IMG/VR virus record: IMGVR_UViG_3300010430_000100
Location: 1 to 45,707 of that record
Length of the DNA: 45,707 nt
Direction: 5' to 3' (one strand)
Source of the DNA: a virus
The notes beneath the pieces are model-generated. The model had not been told where the DNA came from. It saw only the letters and a list, made by a program, of their open reading frames with translations, and did not search any database. The stretch's first letter is position 1. Each line of letters starts with the position of its first letter. The translations under genes were made by a program, and so were the position numbers. Shown here piece by piece: positions 31,547-40,681 of the stretch.

Positions 31547-33811
31547 CTATTCTCTTTGCTCCATCAGGAAACGCTCGTAAACTTCTTCAACTTGAGCGGC
31601 GCTAGGCTTGTGTCCAAGTTGGGCCTCAAGAGTTTGTTCAATCTCAAGACGATCAACTATAGGTATTGTGTCGTATTTAACATTAAGTTCAACATCAAAG
31701 CCACCGCCAATGTCACCAATTTTTCCAGTTTCAAAGAAAAATCCTTCTTTCTGGTCACGACCGCCTATGAAATTCGCCGGACCTTTGGTCACAATCGGCA
31801 ACAACATGCGATTGACCATAGATTGAATTTCGTATTGCGTTGGCGCTTTACCGTTCTGTTCTTTGAAAGAAGCCATTTCATCGGCCAGCGCAGATTGGAA
31901 TTGTGATACCTGCCGGGCAATTTCTTCGCGCTCACGGCCTTTTTTCCCAGTCGTGGTAAGACCAACGGCCTCAAGCTGGTCACTGGCTTGTGACCATGCC
32001 GAAGTAAGCTGCAAGCCTTCTTCTCGCGCCTTGCGCTCGTCTTTTAGGATAGAAGTTTGAGCATCAGACATCTTCTGAAAGTCGCCCTTGCCCAGTCTAT
32101 CCCGGTAATCGTTAAGATCGAGGCTTGCGAACTGTTCAGGCTCCATTGCTGCAAACCGCTTCATATCGTACAGAAACACGTCATCAGTCTTAACTTCACG
32201 ACCTGACGCGACAGTCTCCATATAACCCCATGCAGACGACACAGCGGACATTCCAGCCGCTTGCCGGATATCCATCGGCACATCATCAGGCGAATATCCC
32301 TGATCGATGTATGACCACAATTCGGCCTTGGCCGATTTTTGGCGTTGCTCGATTGCCTTCGATTGAGCGGCCATAGCTGAGTTGATCCGTTTACGCGCAA
32401 GTTCTCGCACGGCAGGGTCTTTAATCTCAGCAAGCCGAGCCTCAATTTGATCGTATGATGGAAACCCAAGACGCGCCCCGGCAGTGTTGCTGGTAGCCAC
32501 GGCAGTTGTGCCAACAGGCGCACCGCCGCGAGTGCCAGCATCTTCAATGTGCCAAGGCTCCCAAGACATAGGAAATTTGAGGCCGTACGCAGCCGCGTTG
32601 TCATGAACCCACTTAATAACCTCTTTTGGCGCGTGTTTCAGTGATCGGCCATTGTATGAGATATCAGCCGCGTCACCGTGGTTGTGGTTCGACTTGCCCG
32701 GAGGCGCTACCCATTTCCGCGCCGCTTCTGGCGATCCGTATTTCTTGAGAGCGTTTTCCCATAGCTGGCGCTGGCGCTCAACAGAACGGAAGCCTGAATA
32801 GACACCCAACCCATCTCGGATATGAGGAGGTGCGTCTTGAAACATCGCAGACAGGTTGCCAGCGAATGTGTCATCAAGCCCTTCGATATGTTCAGCGCCA
32901 TGACCAGACGCAAGCCGAGACATTAGAAACTTCTTGGCAGGTGCGCGAACAGCAGGAGCATCGTCTTTGTGATCATGGTCAGGCGTGGAGACTTCATCAC
33001 GACCACCAGACAAAATGTCAGCCGCGAACGATGTAGCCTCAGCCTCTTGAGCAATCGGCTCGATTGCCTTCTTCAATGCGAATTGATCCGCGCCGGACAA
33101 CTCGCCAGCCATTTCGTTGATGTAATCACGCGCAGCAAGAGGATCGTCTTGCGCGATACGCAAGGCAACGTTGCGGTGAACACCAGAAACAAACTGGCCA
33201 ATCGCGTCTTGTTTCTTCTCAGGAGACCAGCCGTTAAGCGCCGCTTGCTGATTGAGTTCAGCCAAGCCAGCCGCAATGTTATCCTTGACCAAATCTTGAT
33301 TGCTGTAGTTCACAAGCGCGTCATTGGCGTATGAGTTCATTCGAGCAGTTGCCGCCTCATTGACCCAAGTCTTGCGTTGCCCGGCAGTGTGGACGATGGA
33401 TTGCTGCAAAGTGCGCTCAAGCCGCGCTTGCGTCATCTGGTTGTACTTGGCATTCGCGCCCGGTGTCAGACCCTTTGACAATTCCCGGCGCTTTTCTTCT
33501 GCCGACTTTTCGAACGCAGCGCGTGCATCAATGGCATTCTTACCTTGCAGCGTGAGGAAACCGCCCTCACCATACATTTGTTCGCGCGTCCAATTTGCAT
33601 ATTCCACATCAGCATCTTTTGCCGCAGTGGTATCTTCAAGCGCCTTTAGTTCTGCAAATGCGTTTGAGGCTTGTTGCAAGCCGCGTGACAGCCCTTGCAA
33701 CCCTCGACCTATACCAGCGCCCATTTGCTCAGCGTTGGCTCGTACAGTCATGTTTGACTGCAATTCAGGACGAATTGCAACGTTTGGAGTGTATTCAGGA
33801 ACCTTAACCAT
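31547..33811 (-). CDS. Internal virion protein with M15 peptidase domain
   Basis: A 754-residue protein. The N-terminal 250 residues are helical and Ala/Gln-rich. A peptidase M15 (D,D- or L,D-peptidase) domain lies at about 290-430: YSGFRSVERQ, then SNHNHGDAAD fitting S-x-H-x2-G-x-A-x-D (His376, Asp383) and EPWHIE (His421), giving all three zinc ligands. The rest is helical. It likely cuts peptide bonds in peptidoglycan during DNA entry, as T7 gp16 does with a different enzyme. Its stop codon is directly followed by the start of the giant protein gene. Confidence 0.87.
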   Translation of the reverse strand: MVKVPEYTPNVAIRPELQSNMTVRANAEQMGAGIGRGLQGLSRGLQQASNAFAELKALEDTTAAKDADVEYANWTREQMYGEGGFLTLQGKNAIDARAAFEKSAEEKRRELSKGLTPGANAKYNQMTQARLERTLQQSIVHTAGQRKTWVNEAATARMNSYANDALVNYSNQDLVKDNIAAGLAELNQQAALNGWSPEKKQDAIGQFVSGVHRNVALRIAQDDPLAARDYINEMAGELSGADQFALKKAIEPIAQEAEATSFAADILSGGRDEVSTPDHDHKDDAPAVRAPAKKFLMSRLASGHGAEHIEGLDDTFAGNLSAMFQDAPPHIRDGLGVYSGFRSVERQRQLWENALKKYGSPEAARKWVAPPGKSNHNHGDAADISYNGRSLKHAPKEVIKWVHDNAAAYGLKFPMSWEPWHIEDAGTRGGAPVGTTAVATSNTAGARLGFPSYDQIEARLAEIKDPAVRELARKRINSAMAAQSKAIEQRQKSAKAELWSYIDQGYSPDDVPMDIRQAAGMSAVSSAWGYMETVASGREVKTDDVFLYDMKRFAAMEPEQFASLDLNDYRDRLGKGDFQKMSDAQTSILKDERKAREEGLQLTSAWSQASDQLEAVGLTTTGKKGREREEIARQVSQFQSALADEMASFKEQNGKAPTQYEIQSMVNRMLLPIVTKGPANFIGGRDQKEGFFFETGKIGDIGGGFDVELNVKYDTIPIVDRLEIEQTLEAQLGHKPSAAQVEEVYERFLMEQRE

Positions 33812-33819
33812 TTTCTATC

Positions 33820-34338
33820 CTATGCAATCATCCCGATCCGGTTGGATCGATAGCCCTTGTAAGCATTACTAAACCCGCCAAGCAATGTGCCAGCCGCAGC
33901 CAAGAACCCGCCAGTCTCAGCGGCCTTCGCCTCCATGCGATCCAACTCAGCCCCGGCGCGTTGATTGACCGCATCAACTTGCCTATCGTAACTTTCTCGA
34001 TATGCGTTAGACCGGACAGTCAGCGCGTCAATCTCGCCAAGTGTGGCAGTATCAACCAGAACATCAAGCGGCGATCCAAACGACAGATCAACCCCGTTCG
34101 CAGCCATAGCAACTTTTTGCTGGCCCTTGATCCGGGCAACCTCAAGACGTTTGCGCTGTTCTTCAAATTCGCCGCGGCGAATTGCATCCTGCGCACGGCG
34201 CTCGCTCAGTGTCGCGTTCATCTCGCGAACCTTGGCGTTGTATCGCGCAGCCTTGGCTTGCGCTTGTCCTTGTGCGATCTGGCCCATTGCGCCGACAACG
34301 CTTGAGGCAAGGCCAAGGACCATTGAGATATCACACAT
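33820..34338 (-). CDS. Internal virion protein, T7 gp14-like
   Basis: A 172-residue protein. An N-terminal hydrophobic stretch (about 6-20) is followed by a long Ala/Arg/Gln-rich helix and a C-terminal Gly/Ala-rich hydrophobic segment (about 142-158). This layout matches T7 gp14-type proteins, which are ejected and form a pore in the outer membrane. GAGG lies before the ATG, which overlaps the end of the gp13-like gene by 8 bases. Confidence 0.75.
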   Translation of the reverse strand: MCDISMVLGLASSVVGAMGQIAQGQAQAKAARYNAKVREMNATLSERRAQDAIRRGEFEEQRKRLEVARIKGQQKVAMAANGVDLSFGSPLDVLVDTATLGEIDALTVRSNAYRESYDRQVDAVNQRAGAELDRMEAKAAETGGFLAAAGTLLGGFSNAYKGYRSNRIGMIA

Positions 34339-34813
34339 CTTTTGACCTCATTTCGAAAAAGTAGAAATCATGACCATTCATATCAAAAGGCCCGGTTAAT
34401 TCAAAGCCCAACCACCGCAGCCACCGGACGGACGCTTTATTACGCACATCAACGAAATTTCGCAGCACCGAATATCTTTCCCGGCAGTGGTCACGCCATT
34501 CAACAGAGTGGCGCAGGAAGCCAATGTAATTCTTCTCCAGCGCCTTAGTACCTAGCAACCACGGCGCACCCGCCTTGGTCAGTACGTTCAGATCACCAAC
34601 GCCAAACATTAGTTCGGGCTTTCCGTCCATCAGCGCAGTCATCCGAAGCTCAGAGCGGCCATAAGAAAACCACAGCGCTTCGCTTGGAGTTTTGTTGCTT
34701 GCCGCCCACACTTCATCGCGATCAGCCTTGCGCATCCGTTTAGCTATCGGCTCGATATGGTCAGGCGTTGCTGGTACAACCTCGATATTTGCAAATCGTT
34801 TCTTCTTGGTCAT
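34331..34813 (-). CDS. T7 gp13-like protein (DUF2833, GNAT-like)
   Basis: A 160-residue protein. 'IEVVPATPDHIEPIAKRMRKADRDEV', the central GVGDLN and PWLLGT segments and the C-terminal NKASVRWLRWLGFEL match the acetyltransferase-like fold of DUF2833, the family of T7 gp13. It is needed for virion morphogenesis in T7 although its enzymatic activity is not established. Its ATG overlaps the stop of the gp12-like gene (ATGA). Confidence 0.82.
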   Translation of the reverse strand: MTKKKRFANIEVVPATPDHIEPIAKRMRKADRDEVWAASNKTPSEALWFSYGRSELRMTALMDGKPELMFGVGDLNVLTKAGAPWLLGTKALEKNYIGFLRHSVEWRDHCRERYSVLRNFVDVRNKASVRWLRWLGFELTGPFDMNGHDFYFFEMRSKDV

Positions 34814-36882
34814 CGTCCTATCGATACATCTGGCATCAGCGCGAGAATTGTCATTGGCAGCGGGTCAAATTGCTTAACGACAATCGAACCGCGCTCGTTC
34901 CAATCCCACGCAGGGGTTATGTGAATATCGCCAGTGTACATTTTAATCGCCTCATTCCAAGCCTCAGTTTGCCTTTGTTTGTATTCAACCAAGTGAGGAC
35001 TATCGCGATCACCGTCATAAGGCCCGACAAACACGCCGCGCGTGTTCTCGACGCGCAACGTGACCTCAGACACGGATTTGGTGCGCCCTTGCACCGTTCC
35101 AAGACCCTGCACCGCACCAAGGTCGAGCGATAAGGTTTCCAGCATGGACGTAATGGGCAGACCGATATGAGCTTGAGTAACAGGGTTCGGCAACGTCACA
35201 GACCCACCGGAAACCGTCAGGTTGCGCACAACGTTACCATTTGCCAGCGCAACGACTTGCTTGCCCTCTAAATGGCCTAGACCGGAAATCACAGTAGAAG
35301 GCGTGCCGACATAAGTCAGGCCGCTATCGACAAAGAATGCATCCTGCACATCAGAGAAGTTACGGCTATGCAATCGCTCGATATATCGTCGCTGCACACC
35401 GTTCACAGTGCGCCGAACGACGAAGTATGGCACATCTTCTTGATCTTCAGAGATAACGGCAACGCTTTCAAAGATACCATCATCGCTTTCATGCTCAGTC
35501 CATGCCCAAACTTCATGTTCTTTCATGTAAGTCAGACTTAGGAGCTTGCCGTTATCCAGCACTACCCAAACCATAGACCAAGGCGCTTGCGCATATCCCC
35601 AAGACTTGATCGATCGACCTTCGAAAAAGTGTCTCGCAAGGATCGTCAGATCACGCCCAACGAAACTATCTTGAGCAAACTCATAGGAGAAGTCGCGGAT
35701 CACGCCGCCCCGGTCTTGTGGGAACAAAACGGTGTTACCCACGACGACAGGCTGGACACGCGCGGCCCCGCGATAGCCTTGGTTATCAATTTTCACGGCT
35801 GAGGGAGTAATAGCATCAGACTGCGACCCACCAGACACGATCCATTCAGCGCCGGATGTCAGCAGCATCATACCCCGCATGGGCAGGAGCGAACGAATTT
35901 CGTTAACCTGCCTCGCACGAATGCGGAATGTTACTGCATCGCTGGCCTTCGCCGGGCTTGAAAAGCCGAAGTTTTCATAGTTGGCAGTTTGAGACATCCA
36001 ACAGGCTTGCGGGTTGTTTTTTGACGATGCAAACGCGAGCCTTTGCTCGACGAATGAAACACATCGCGGGTAATTCCCCGCGCCGTTGAATGGGTTGTGT
36101 CCACTTTGCGGACCATCAGCCAGATCAGCAACGATATTTTCGTCATCAAAGGACGTTCCACTAGTGCCGCCGATATATCCATAAACGCCATTATTATCCT
36201 TGTAAACGATGTAACGAGAAGCCCCGGCCACAGCAGACCAAGACACGCGGTTTTTGCCGCCAGCAATTGCCAGATCATTTTGCACACTGGCTTCAGCAGA
36301 GGGCAGGCTTTCTTCACCAGTCGAAGCCGACACAGCCGCGACTTTGTATTTGTATGTTTTTGTTCCAGAACCGGACACCACAGACGCGCTAACGCCGCCC
36401 GGCGCAGCCATAGCCGGAGCAAATGTCACGGCTGTCAGCGCCCAATTGTCGTCAGCCAATCGCGATAATTTTCGCGGTGAGTGGTCTTCGTGTGTGATGT
36501 ACATCACATCAGCTTCTTGCGTGAACACAAGAGAGCCGACTTGATCCTCGGTGTAAGGCGTTGCGGTTTCGTAAATGCTGCCGCCAGACAGAACAGCGCC
36601 ACCATCCCGATAAACGCGCATGTACAAATGCCCAACTTCCAGCATGTAAGATTGTTCAGTGTTGAACTGGAATGGAATTAGGTCAGTCTTTTGGGAACTG
36701 CTTTTGACCTCGCCCACGAACTTGAAGCCAGCCCGGTTGGACGCGCCGCCGTGCGGATGCACAAAAATGTTCTTGCCTTGACGCAGCCCGGTTGGGTACT
36801 TCGCCAGATCGACCCGCGCCCAAAGCGCCGGAGACAAAACCCCGGCAGTGAAGGCAGGTTGATAAGTTCTAAGATCAGCCAT
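34810..36882 (-). CDS. Tail nozzle protein (T7 gp12-like tubular protein B)
   Basis: A 690-residue beta-rich protein. The N terminus (TYQPAFTAGVLSPALWARVDLAKYPTG, then FVHPHGGASNRAG) is a signature I recognise from podophage nozzle or tubular proteins. A fibronectin-like segment lies at about 160-260. Position directly after the gp11-like gene, with a TAATG overlap, supports the tail-tube role: it extends the portal channel and closes it until infection. Confidence 0.85.
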   Translation of the reverse strand: MADLRTYQPAFTAGVLSPALWARVDLAKYPTGLRQGKNIFVHPHGGASNRAGFKFVGEVKSSSQKTDLIPFQFNTEQSYMLEVGHLYMRVYRDGGAVLSGGSIYETATPYTEDQVGSLVFTQEADVMYITHEDHSPRKLSRLADDNWALTAVTFAPAMAAPGGVSASVVSGSGTKTYKYKVAAVSASTGEESLPSAEASVQNDLAIAGGKNRVSWSAVAGASRYIVYKDNNGVYGYIGGTSGTSFDDENIVADLADGPQSGHNPFNGAGNYPRCVSFVEQRLAFASSKNNPQACWMSQTANYENFGFSSPAKASDAVTFRIRARQVNEIRSLLPMRGMMLLTSGAEWIVSGGSQSDAITPSAVKIDNQGYRGAARVQPVVVGNTVLFPQDRGGVIRDFSYEFAQDSFVGRDLTILARHFFEGRSIKSWGYAQAPWSMVWVVLDNGKLLSLTYMKEHEVWAWTEHESDDGIFESVAVISEDQEDVPYFVVRRTVNGVQRRYIERLHSRNFSDVQDAFFVDSGLTYVGTPSTVISGLGHLEGKQVVALANGNVVRNLTVSGGSVTLPNPVTQAHIGLPITSMLETLSLDLGAVQGLGTVQGRTKSVSEVTLRVENTRGVFVGPYDGDRDSPHLVEYKQRQTEAWNEAIKMYTGDIHITPAWDWNERGSIVVKQFDPLPMTILALMPDVSIGR

Positions 36883-37505
36883 TATGCACGAGCCTTTTCG
36901 TAATCGCTCAAGTGGTTGTAATGGTGCCGCGTTTCATTAGCGTCAACCATCTCAGCTTGCGCCGACAATACCCGCGCGAAATTCAGAGCGTCATTGCGCA
37001 CCTTGAAATCACGGACAAGAGGCATGGCCAGACGCGCGGCCAACTCCCAAGACAAAGCTTCAATAAATGACGTATCAAACTTTGTTGGGTCAGTTTCCTT
37101 TGTTATATAACATAGGATCGCTGGTGATATAGTTGTATATACAACCCGGTTGGCAATTTTGTACGGAACGCCATATTCGCCCAAATCACTAGCTTTTTCA
37201 GGCACTTGCGACGATAACACGTCAATTACCTTTAAGCAGTCTGTCGGCAACTCGTAGGCTTTCGCTTGACCGCTTATCACGTCAAACGCCGAAAACGTCC
37301 CGGCTGGTATTGGATTGGTAACACCAGCCATTGACTGGAACTTAGTCGCAAATGACCACGGATAGCGCGATAACATCACTTCCAGAGTATGCGAATAATA
37401 CTGGTTGCAAGCTCGCGCCTCAGTGGTACCTTCGGTCAATGAGCTAATATTGCCCTTGCCCAAGTTGGTCAGCGCCATGTTACAGATCGAAACGATTGAA
37501 GCCAT
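36882..37505 (-). CDS. Tail adaptor (T7 gp11-like tubular protein A)
   Basis: A 207-residue helical protein with the family pattern: SICNMALTNLGKGNISSL, ARACNQYYSHTLEVMLSRYPWSFA, YELPTDCLKVIDV, and the C-terminal SFIEALSWELAARLAMPLVRD. It binds the portal and carries the nozzle. AAGGTGA precedes the ATG. The gene contains at 37096-37117 a copy of the palindrome found near the left end. Confidence 0.9.
   Translation of the reverse strand: MASIVSICNMALTNLGKGNISSLTEGTTEARACNQYYSHTLEVMLSRYPWSFATKFQSMAGVTNPIPAGTFSAFDVISGQAKAYELPTDCLKVIDVLSSQVPEKASDLGEYGVPYKIANRVVYTTISPAILCYITKETDPTKFDTSFIEALSWELAARLAMPLVRDFKVRNDALNFARVLSAQAEMVDANETRHHYNHLSDYEKARA
37096..37117. repeat. Palindromic element, second copy
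   Basis: TCCTTTGTTATATAACA at 37096-37112 is identical to 272-288, and after one mismatch AGGA also matches. The element is a palindrome (CCT-N-TGTTATATAACA-N-AGG). Here it lies within a coding region. Confidence 0.6.
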
Positions 37506-37633
37506 TTCTTCACCTTATAAAAAACCTTTGTGCAAGCGTACATTTCCCGCGCAAAGGTGTCTAGTTTGATTGGTAAATTCGATTTTCAATTTTAATAAGA
37601 TGCAACATGTTACCACCTATATTTAGTTAAAAG
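37506..37633 (-). promoter_or_regulatory. Leader of tail-gene transcript
   Basis: A 128-base AT-rich gap between the terminator at 37634 and the gp11-like start. CCTTTGTGC (37525-37533) and GCGCAAAGG (37549-37557) form an imperfect inverted repeat just ahead of the ribosome binding site. A promoter is expected here after the terminator, but no clear -35/-10 pair is seen. Confidence 0.4.
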
Positions 37634-37660
37634 AAAAGGGCGACCTAAAGCCGCCCTTTT
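37634..37660 (-). terminator. Terminator after head genes
   Basis: AAAAGGGCG (37634-37642) pairs with CGCCCTTTT (37652-37660). On the minus strand it is followed by CTTTTAAC. It lies 3 bases after the stop of the 157-residue gene and divides head from tail genes. Confidence 0.75.
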
Positions 37661-37662
37661 TT

Positions 37663-38136
37663 TTAGTCGTCTGCCATAACAGGGGCGGTTTGTGATTGCC
37701 CTGTATGTTCAGTAGGCAAGTAATCGGGGCGTGGACCCGAATTACCTAGCGCCTCGTCAACCCCGTTACCCTCAGGCTTAGTTTCAGGTTCGGAGGCAGA
37801 CGCATCATCATTAGACGGATTTTTGATTGAGGACAAGTGCGTCTCGATGATTTCATTTGCATCAGCGCCGTTTGCGACCGGAGCGCCAGAGATTTTTTGA
37901 GCAATCTCTTTGCGTTCGGCAGCGCCTAGCGTTTTCCAATTGTCGGGAATTTCAGAAGTTGCAGAAGCCCCAACCTCAGCTGTGGCGGTTGGCTCTGGAT
38001 CAGAGCCAACTTTTCTCACCCAACCCGGGCGGCTTTTTTTATCTGACCACACATCGTTGTCGATAAAAAACCGCTCACCCGGTTCGCGCAAGACGTTGCC
38101 CCAATAGCCATGTTCAAGCGCTTCGACCTTAGGCAT
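37663..38136 (-). CDS. Head-region protein with acidic tail, unknown
   Basis: A 157-residue protein overlapping the cement-protein gene by 8 bases. The first 50 residues include ERFFIDNDVWSDKKSRPGWVRKV, a compact segment found in small phage head proteins. Residues 50-157 are low-complexity, rich in Ala, Glu, Pro and Asn. It could be a head-completion or decoration protein; this is inferred from position only. Confidence 0.55.
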   Translation of the reverse strand: MPKVEALEHGYWGNVLREPGERFFIDNDVWSDKKSRPGWVRKVGSDPEPTATAEVGASATSEIPDNWKTLGAAERKEIAQKISGAPVANGADANEIIETHLSSIKNPSNDDASASEPETKPEGNGVDEALGNSGPRPDYLPTEHTGQSQTAPVMADD

Positions 38137-38566
38137 TCGATTGGTTCCCCAATGTCACGCCAGCAGTGATTTTACCCGCAGTCATTGGGCCAGATGCAAC
38201 CACATAGTTGAGGCGGAAATAACGCTCGTCAGTGCCGCGCGTGATGTATTCAGGCACGAACACTTTGCCGGGCTTCAAATCAGCCAGAGCGATAGCCGGA
38301 GTTTGCCAGACCACCTTTGGAGCCGCAAAGTTCTCAGTCGCGGAAACCTCAAGCTGGACCTGCAAAGTCGCAGCGCCGCCAGCGGTAAACGCTTCGGTGA
38401 CTTGAGCGCGGAGCGGGATAGCCGAACCCGGACCAATATCTCGCTTGACAGCAGCGGCATGGCCGTAAGCCGTGCCAGTCTTGCCAAGGTCGATGACGTT
38501 TGTTGAAGGCGCAGAGGCGGTAATTGCTTGCTGATCCGACAACATTGATTGATTATCAAAAATCAT
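38129..38566 (-). CDS. Capsid cement protein, Bbp16 family
   Basis: A 145-residue protein that matches the Bbp16 family of capsid cement proteins (named from Bordetella phage BPP-1): MIFDNQSMLSDQQAIT at the N terminus, the VIDLGKTGTA segment, a beta-rich core and YFRLNYVVASGPMTAGKITAGV at the end. It binds the outside of the capsid at lattice contacts and stabilises it. It follows the major capsid gene after a terminator. Confidence 0.85.
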   Translation of the reverse strand: MIFDNQSMLSDQQAITASAPSTNVIDLGKTGTAYGHAAAVKRDIGPGSAIPLRAQVTEAFTAGGAATLQVQLEVSATENFAAPKVVWQTPAIALADLKPGKVFVPEYITRGTDERYFRLNYVVASGPMTAGKITAGVTLGNQSNA

Positions 38567-38592
38567 TTTGTTTCCCTCTATTAAGAGATTTG

Positions 38593-38617
38593 AAAAACCG
38601 GGGGAGTTATCCCCCGG
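38593..38617 (-). terminator. Strong terminator after major capsid gene
   Basis: CCGGGGGA (38598-38605) and TCCCCCGG (38610-38617) form an 8-bp GC stem with a 4-base loop, followed by TTTTTC on the minus strand. Partial readthrough would set the ratio of capsid to downstream proteins. Confidence 0.85.
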
Positions 38618-38625
38618 CAGATGGA

Positions 38626-39636
38626 TTAGGCAGCAACTACGCGCTGTTCTGTGTTCAACAGAGCATCGGTCTCGCGGATAGGAATACCGCGATAGTGCTT
38701 CACTTCTTGACCTTCAACAAACTGCGAAGTCAAGTGGTGATAGTTGTTAACCGCATTGGTCAATGACTTGTCGGTTGATTGCGCATCGAGCAATTCCAGC
38801 ACATCGCGGTTCATGTAGATCGCGATACGGCTTGACTGTGCGTTAATGCGGCGAGATTGCAGCTTGTAATAAGCCTTGCGGAGCAATGCCCAAACGTCAA
38901 CAGTGTTGCCATCAATCGCGGCCTTGGAGATGTTCGCGATCCGCGCATTGTAGCGCCAATCTTTAACGAACATGCCAATGTGCCAATTGAACATCGCGAC
39001 CTTGGCGTAATAGGTATTACCGTCAGCGTCTTTAACTGGCTCCTCACCCTTATCTTCCATAGAAACACCAGCTTTAGTGCCTTTTGGAAAGAGCAAAGAA
39101 GTCGCGTGATCACCCCAAGTAACGAACCAAATCGACGTATTGTCGTTGCCAGCACCGCCACCGTCAATAACCTGATTGCCAGCGCCAGCGCCACCAATCG
39201 AGCCGTAACGTGCAGCCAAGCCTTGGAACTTCTCAGGTGAAGTGTCGGTGCTGTGGTAGAAAATACCGCGAGCCATTTCTTGGTTCATAGCTTCCAAGAA
39301 TGGGGCGCTTTCTGCCAAGCGAGCTTTAGCCATATCGTCAGCCAGATCGAGCAAACGCTTGTCGATTTCAGAACGGGCTTCAAGGAAACCAGTTGTATCT
39401 TCGACTTGTTGCGTGGTCGCTTTAGACTGCTTCACACCCTTGTAAAGACGACCCCAAGAAACTTCCGGCAGACCCGTACGGATGCCGTGTTTGTGCTTAG
39501 TGCCAGAGTTACATTGTGTCGCAAGAGCATCATCCAAAATAGGGTTTTGCTGATGCAGGATTTCCGCGATCTTGCCCTCAGTGCTGTCTTTGTACTGATC
39601 GACAAGGTTGGGGAAATAAGTTCCAATAGTTGCCAT
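38626..39636 (-). CDS. Major capsid protein
   Basis: A 336-residue protein placed between scaffold and cement genes, as in BPP-1-like podophages. It begins MATIGTYFPNLVDQYKD, followed by a long helix (EARSEIDKRLLDLADDMAKARL) like the HK97-fold spine helix, and has the conserved RGIFYHST and KVAMFNWHIGMFVKDWR segments of this capsid family. AAGGG precedes the ATG and a strong terminator follows. It is expected to be the most abundant virion protein. Confidence 0.88.
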   Translation of the reverse strand: MATIGTYFPNLVDQYKDSTEGKIAEILHQQNPILDDALATQCNSGTKHKHGIRTGLPEVSWGRLYKGVKQSKATTQQVEDTTGFLEARSEIDKRLLDLADDMAKARLAESAPFLEAMNQEMARGIFYHSTDTSPEKFQGLAARYGSIGGAGAGNQVIDGGGAGNDNTSIWFVTWGDHATSLLFPKGTKAGVSMEDKGEEPVKDADGNTYYAKVAMFNWHIGMFVKDWRYNARIANISKAAIDGNTVDVWALLRKAYYKLQSRRINAQSSRIAIYMNRDVLELLDAQSTDKSLTNAVNNYHHLTSQFVEGQEVKHYRGIPIRETDALLNTEQRVVAA

Positions 39637-39640
39637 TTAA

Positions 39641-40348
39641 CTACCCTTTCGGAGCGTCATTGGGGAATAGAGCATGAGCGGCATCGGCTGGCTTCCCCTT
39701 GCCTTCCGCGCCACCTTTCGCCGGGTCGTCGTCAAGCAACGCTGCCCCGATCTTACTACAGAAACGAATTACCGCAGGATGATTGCCGCCGCCGTAGCTG
39801 GTCAGGAAGTCCCGCAGTTCATCATCTCCAAATTTCTCAACCGCGCTTGTGGCGGTCTTGACCGTTTTGTCCCAATTATCGCCGCCCATTTCCTTGTCGG
39901 CTTTTGCTTGGTCCACCCAACCGGACACGGTTTTGTTCCAGTTCTCGCCTTGTTCAGCAGCGCTTTTTTGTTGCGCCTCAATGAACTTATCAGCAAGCTT
40001 CTGCGCTTGGTTTTGCGTTAAGCCCATATCCTTGAACTCAGGAGACAACGCGCCAAGCAATTCTTGGTCAAGCTCAACGCCCTCAGGCATTTGAAGCTCA
40101 TACTTCCCATCTTCAGGGACAGTATCGCCAGCTTCTTTCTCACCTTCCTTGGGCTTCTCCCCCTCGGCTGGCTTCTCGCCTTCCGCTGGCTTCTCGCCCT
40201 CGCCGCCGAAGATCACGCTGGCCGGGTCTTTATCGGCTGGTGTGCCTTCGGTTGCGCCGCCCTCAGGTGTGCCGCCTTCAGGAGCGCCACCAGAGCCAAC
40301 GCCCTCGCCCTCGAATAGCGGCAATGGAATACCAAATTTAGTAAACAT
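39641..40348 (-). CDS. Scaffolding protein
   Basis: A 235-residue acidic protein just upstream of the major capsid gene. Residues 10-75 are low-complexity, with four EGEKP-type repeats. The middle is helical (ELLGALSPEFKDMGLTQNQAQKLADKFIEAQ, a typical phage scaffold segment), and the C terminus is basic/Ala-rich. It directs procapsid assembly and is then released. Its start overlaps the Bbp19-like stop (TGATG). Confidence 0.82.
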   Translation of the reverse strand: MFTKFGIPLPLFEGEGVGSGGAPEGGTPEGGATEGTPADKDPASVIFGGEGEKPAEGEKPAEGEKPKEGEKEAGDTVPEDGKYELQMPEGVELDQELLGALSPEFKDMGLTQNQAQKLADKFIEAQQKSAAEQGENWNKTVSGWVDQAKADKEMGGDNWDKTVKTATSAVEKFGDDELRDFLTSYGGGNHPAVIRFCSKIGAALLDDDPAKGGAEGKGKPADAAHALFPNDAPKG

Positions 40349-40680
40349 CAGTCCTCGTCCTCGTCTGTGATGTAAGTATCACTCTTAGATGATGCAGCCA
40401 TTGTTTCATTGTTAGCGAAGCCGAGCAAGAGGCTTGGATAAAATCTTGGATCGACAGCATCAAGCACCGCGACAATCTTATGTCCAATATTTTGCTCGCC
40501 AGCGTTAAACGCCGAAACCTCAGCGTCATTACTCCATCGGCTTCTATCAATACCGCTTAGAGCAATCAACCACATGATAAACTTTTTGCCCTCAGGCGTG
40601 TTATAAATCGCCTCCACTGCGTCATAAAGATCACGTTGGGCCTGACTTACCTCTTGGGCCTTTTCTTCTTCATCGAACAT
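40348..40680 (-). CDS. Bbp19-like head protein
   Basis: A 110-residue protein. The ATG at 40680 is preferred over an upstream GTG because GTGGGG lies before it. The core (KKFIMWLIALSGID..., FNAGEQNIGHKIVAVLDAVDPRFYPSLL) matches the Bbp19-like small phage domain next to portal genes in BPP-1-like phages. Its exact role is not known. The tail is acidic. Confidence 0.75.
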   Translation of the reverse strand: MFDEEEKAQEVSQAQRDLYDAVEAIYNTPEGKKFIMWLIALSGIDRSRWSNDAEVSAFNAGEQNIGHKIVAVLDAVDPRFYPSLLLGFANNETMAASSKSDTYITDEDED

Positions 40681-40681
40681 A

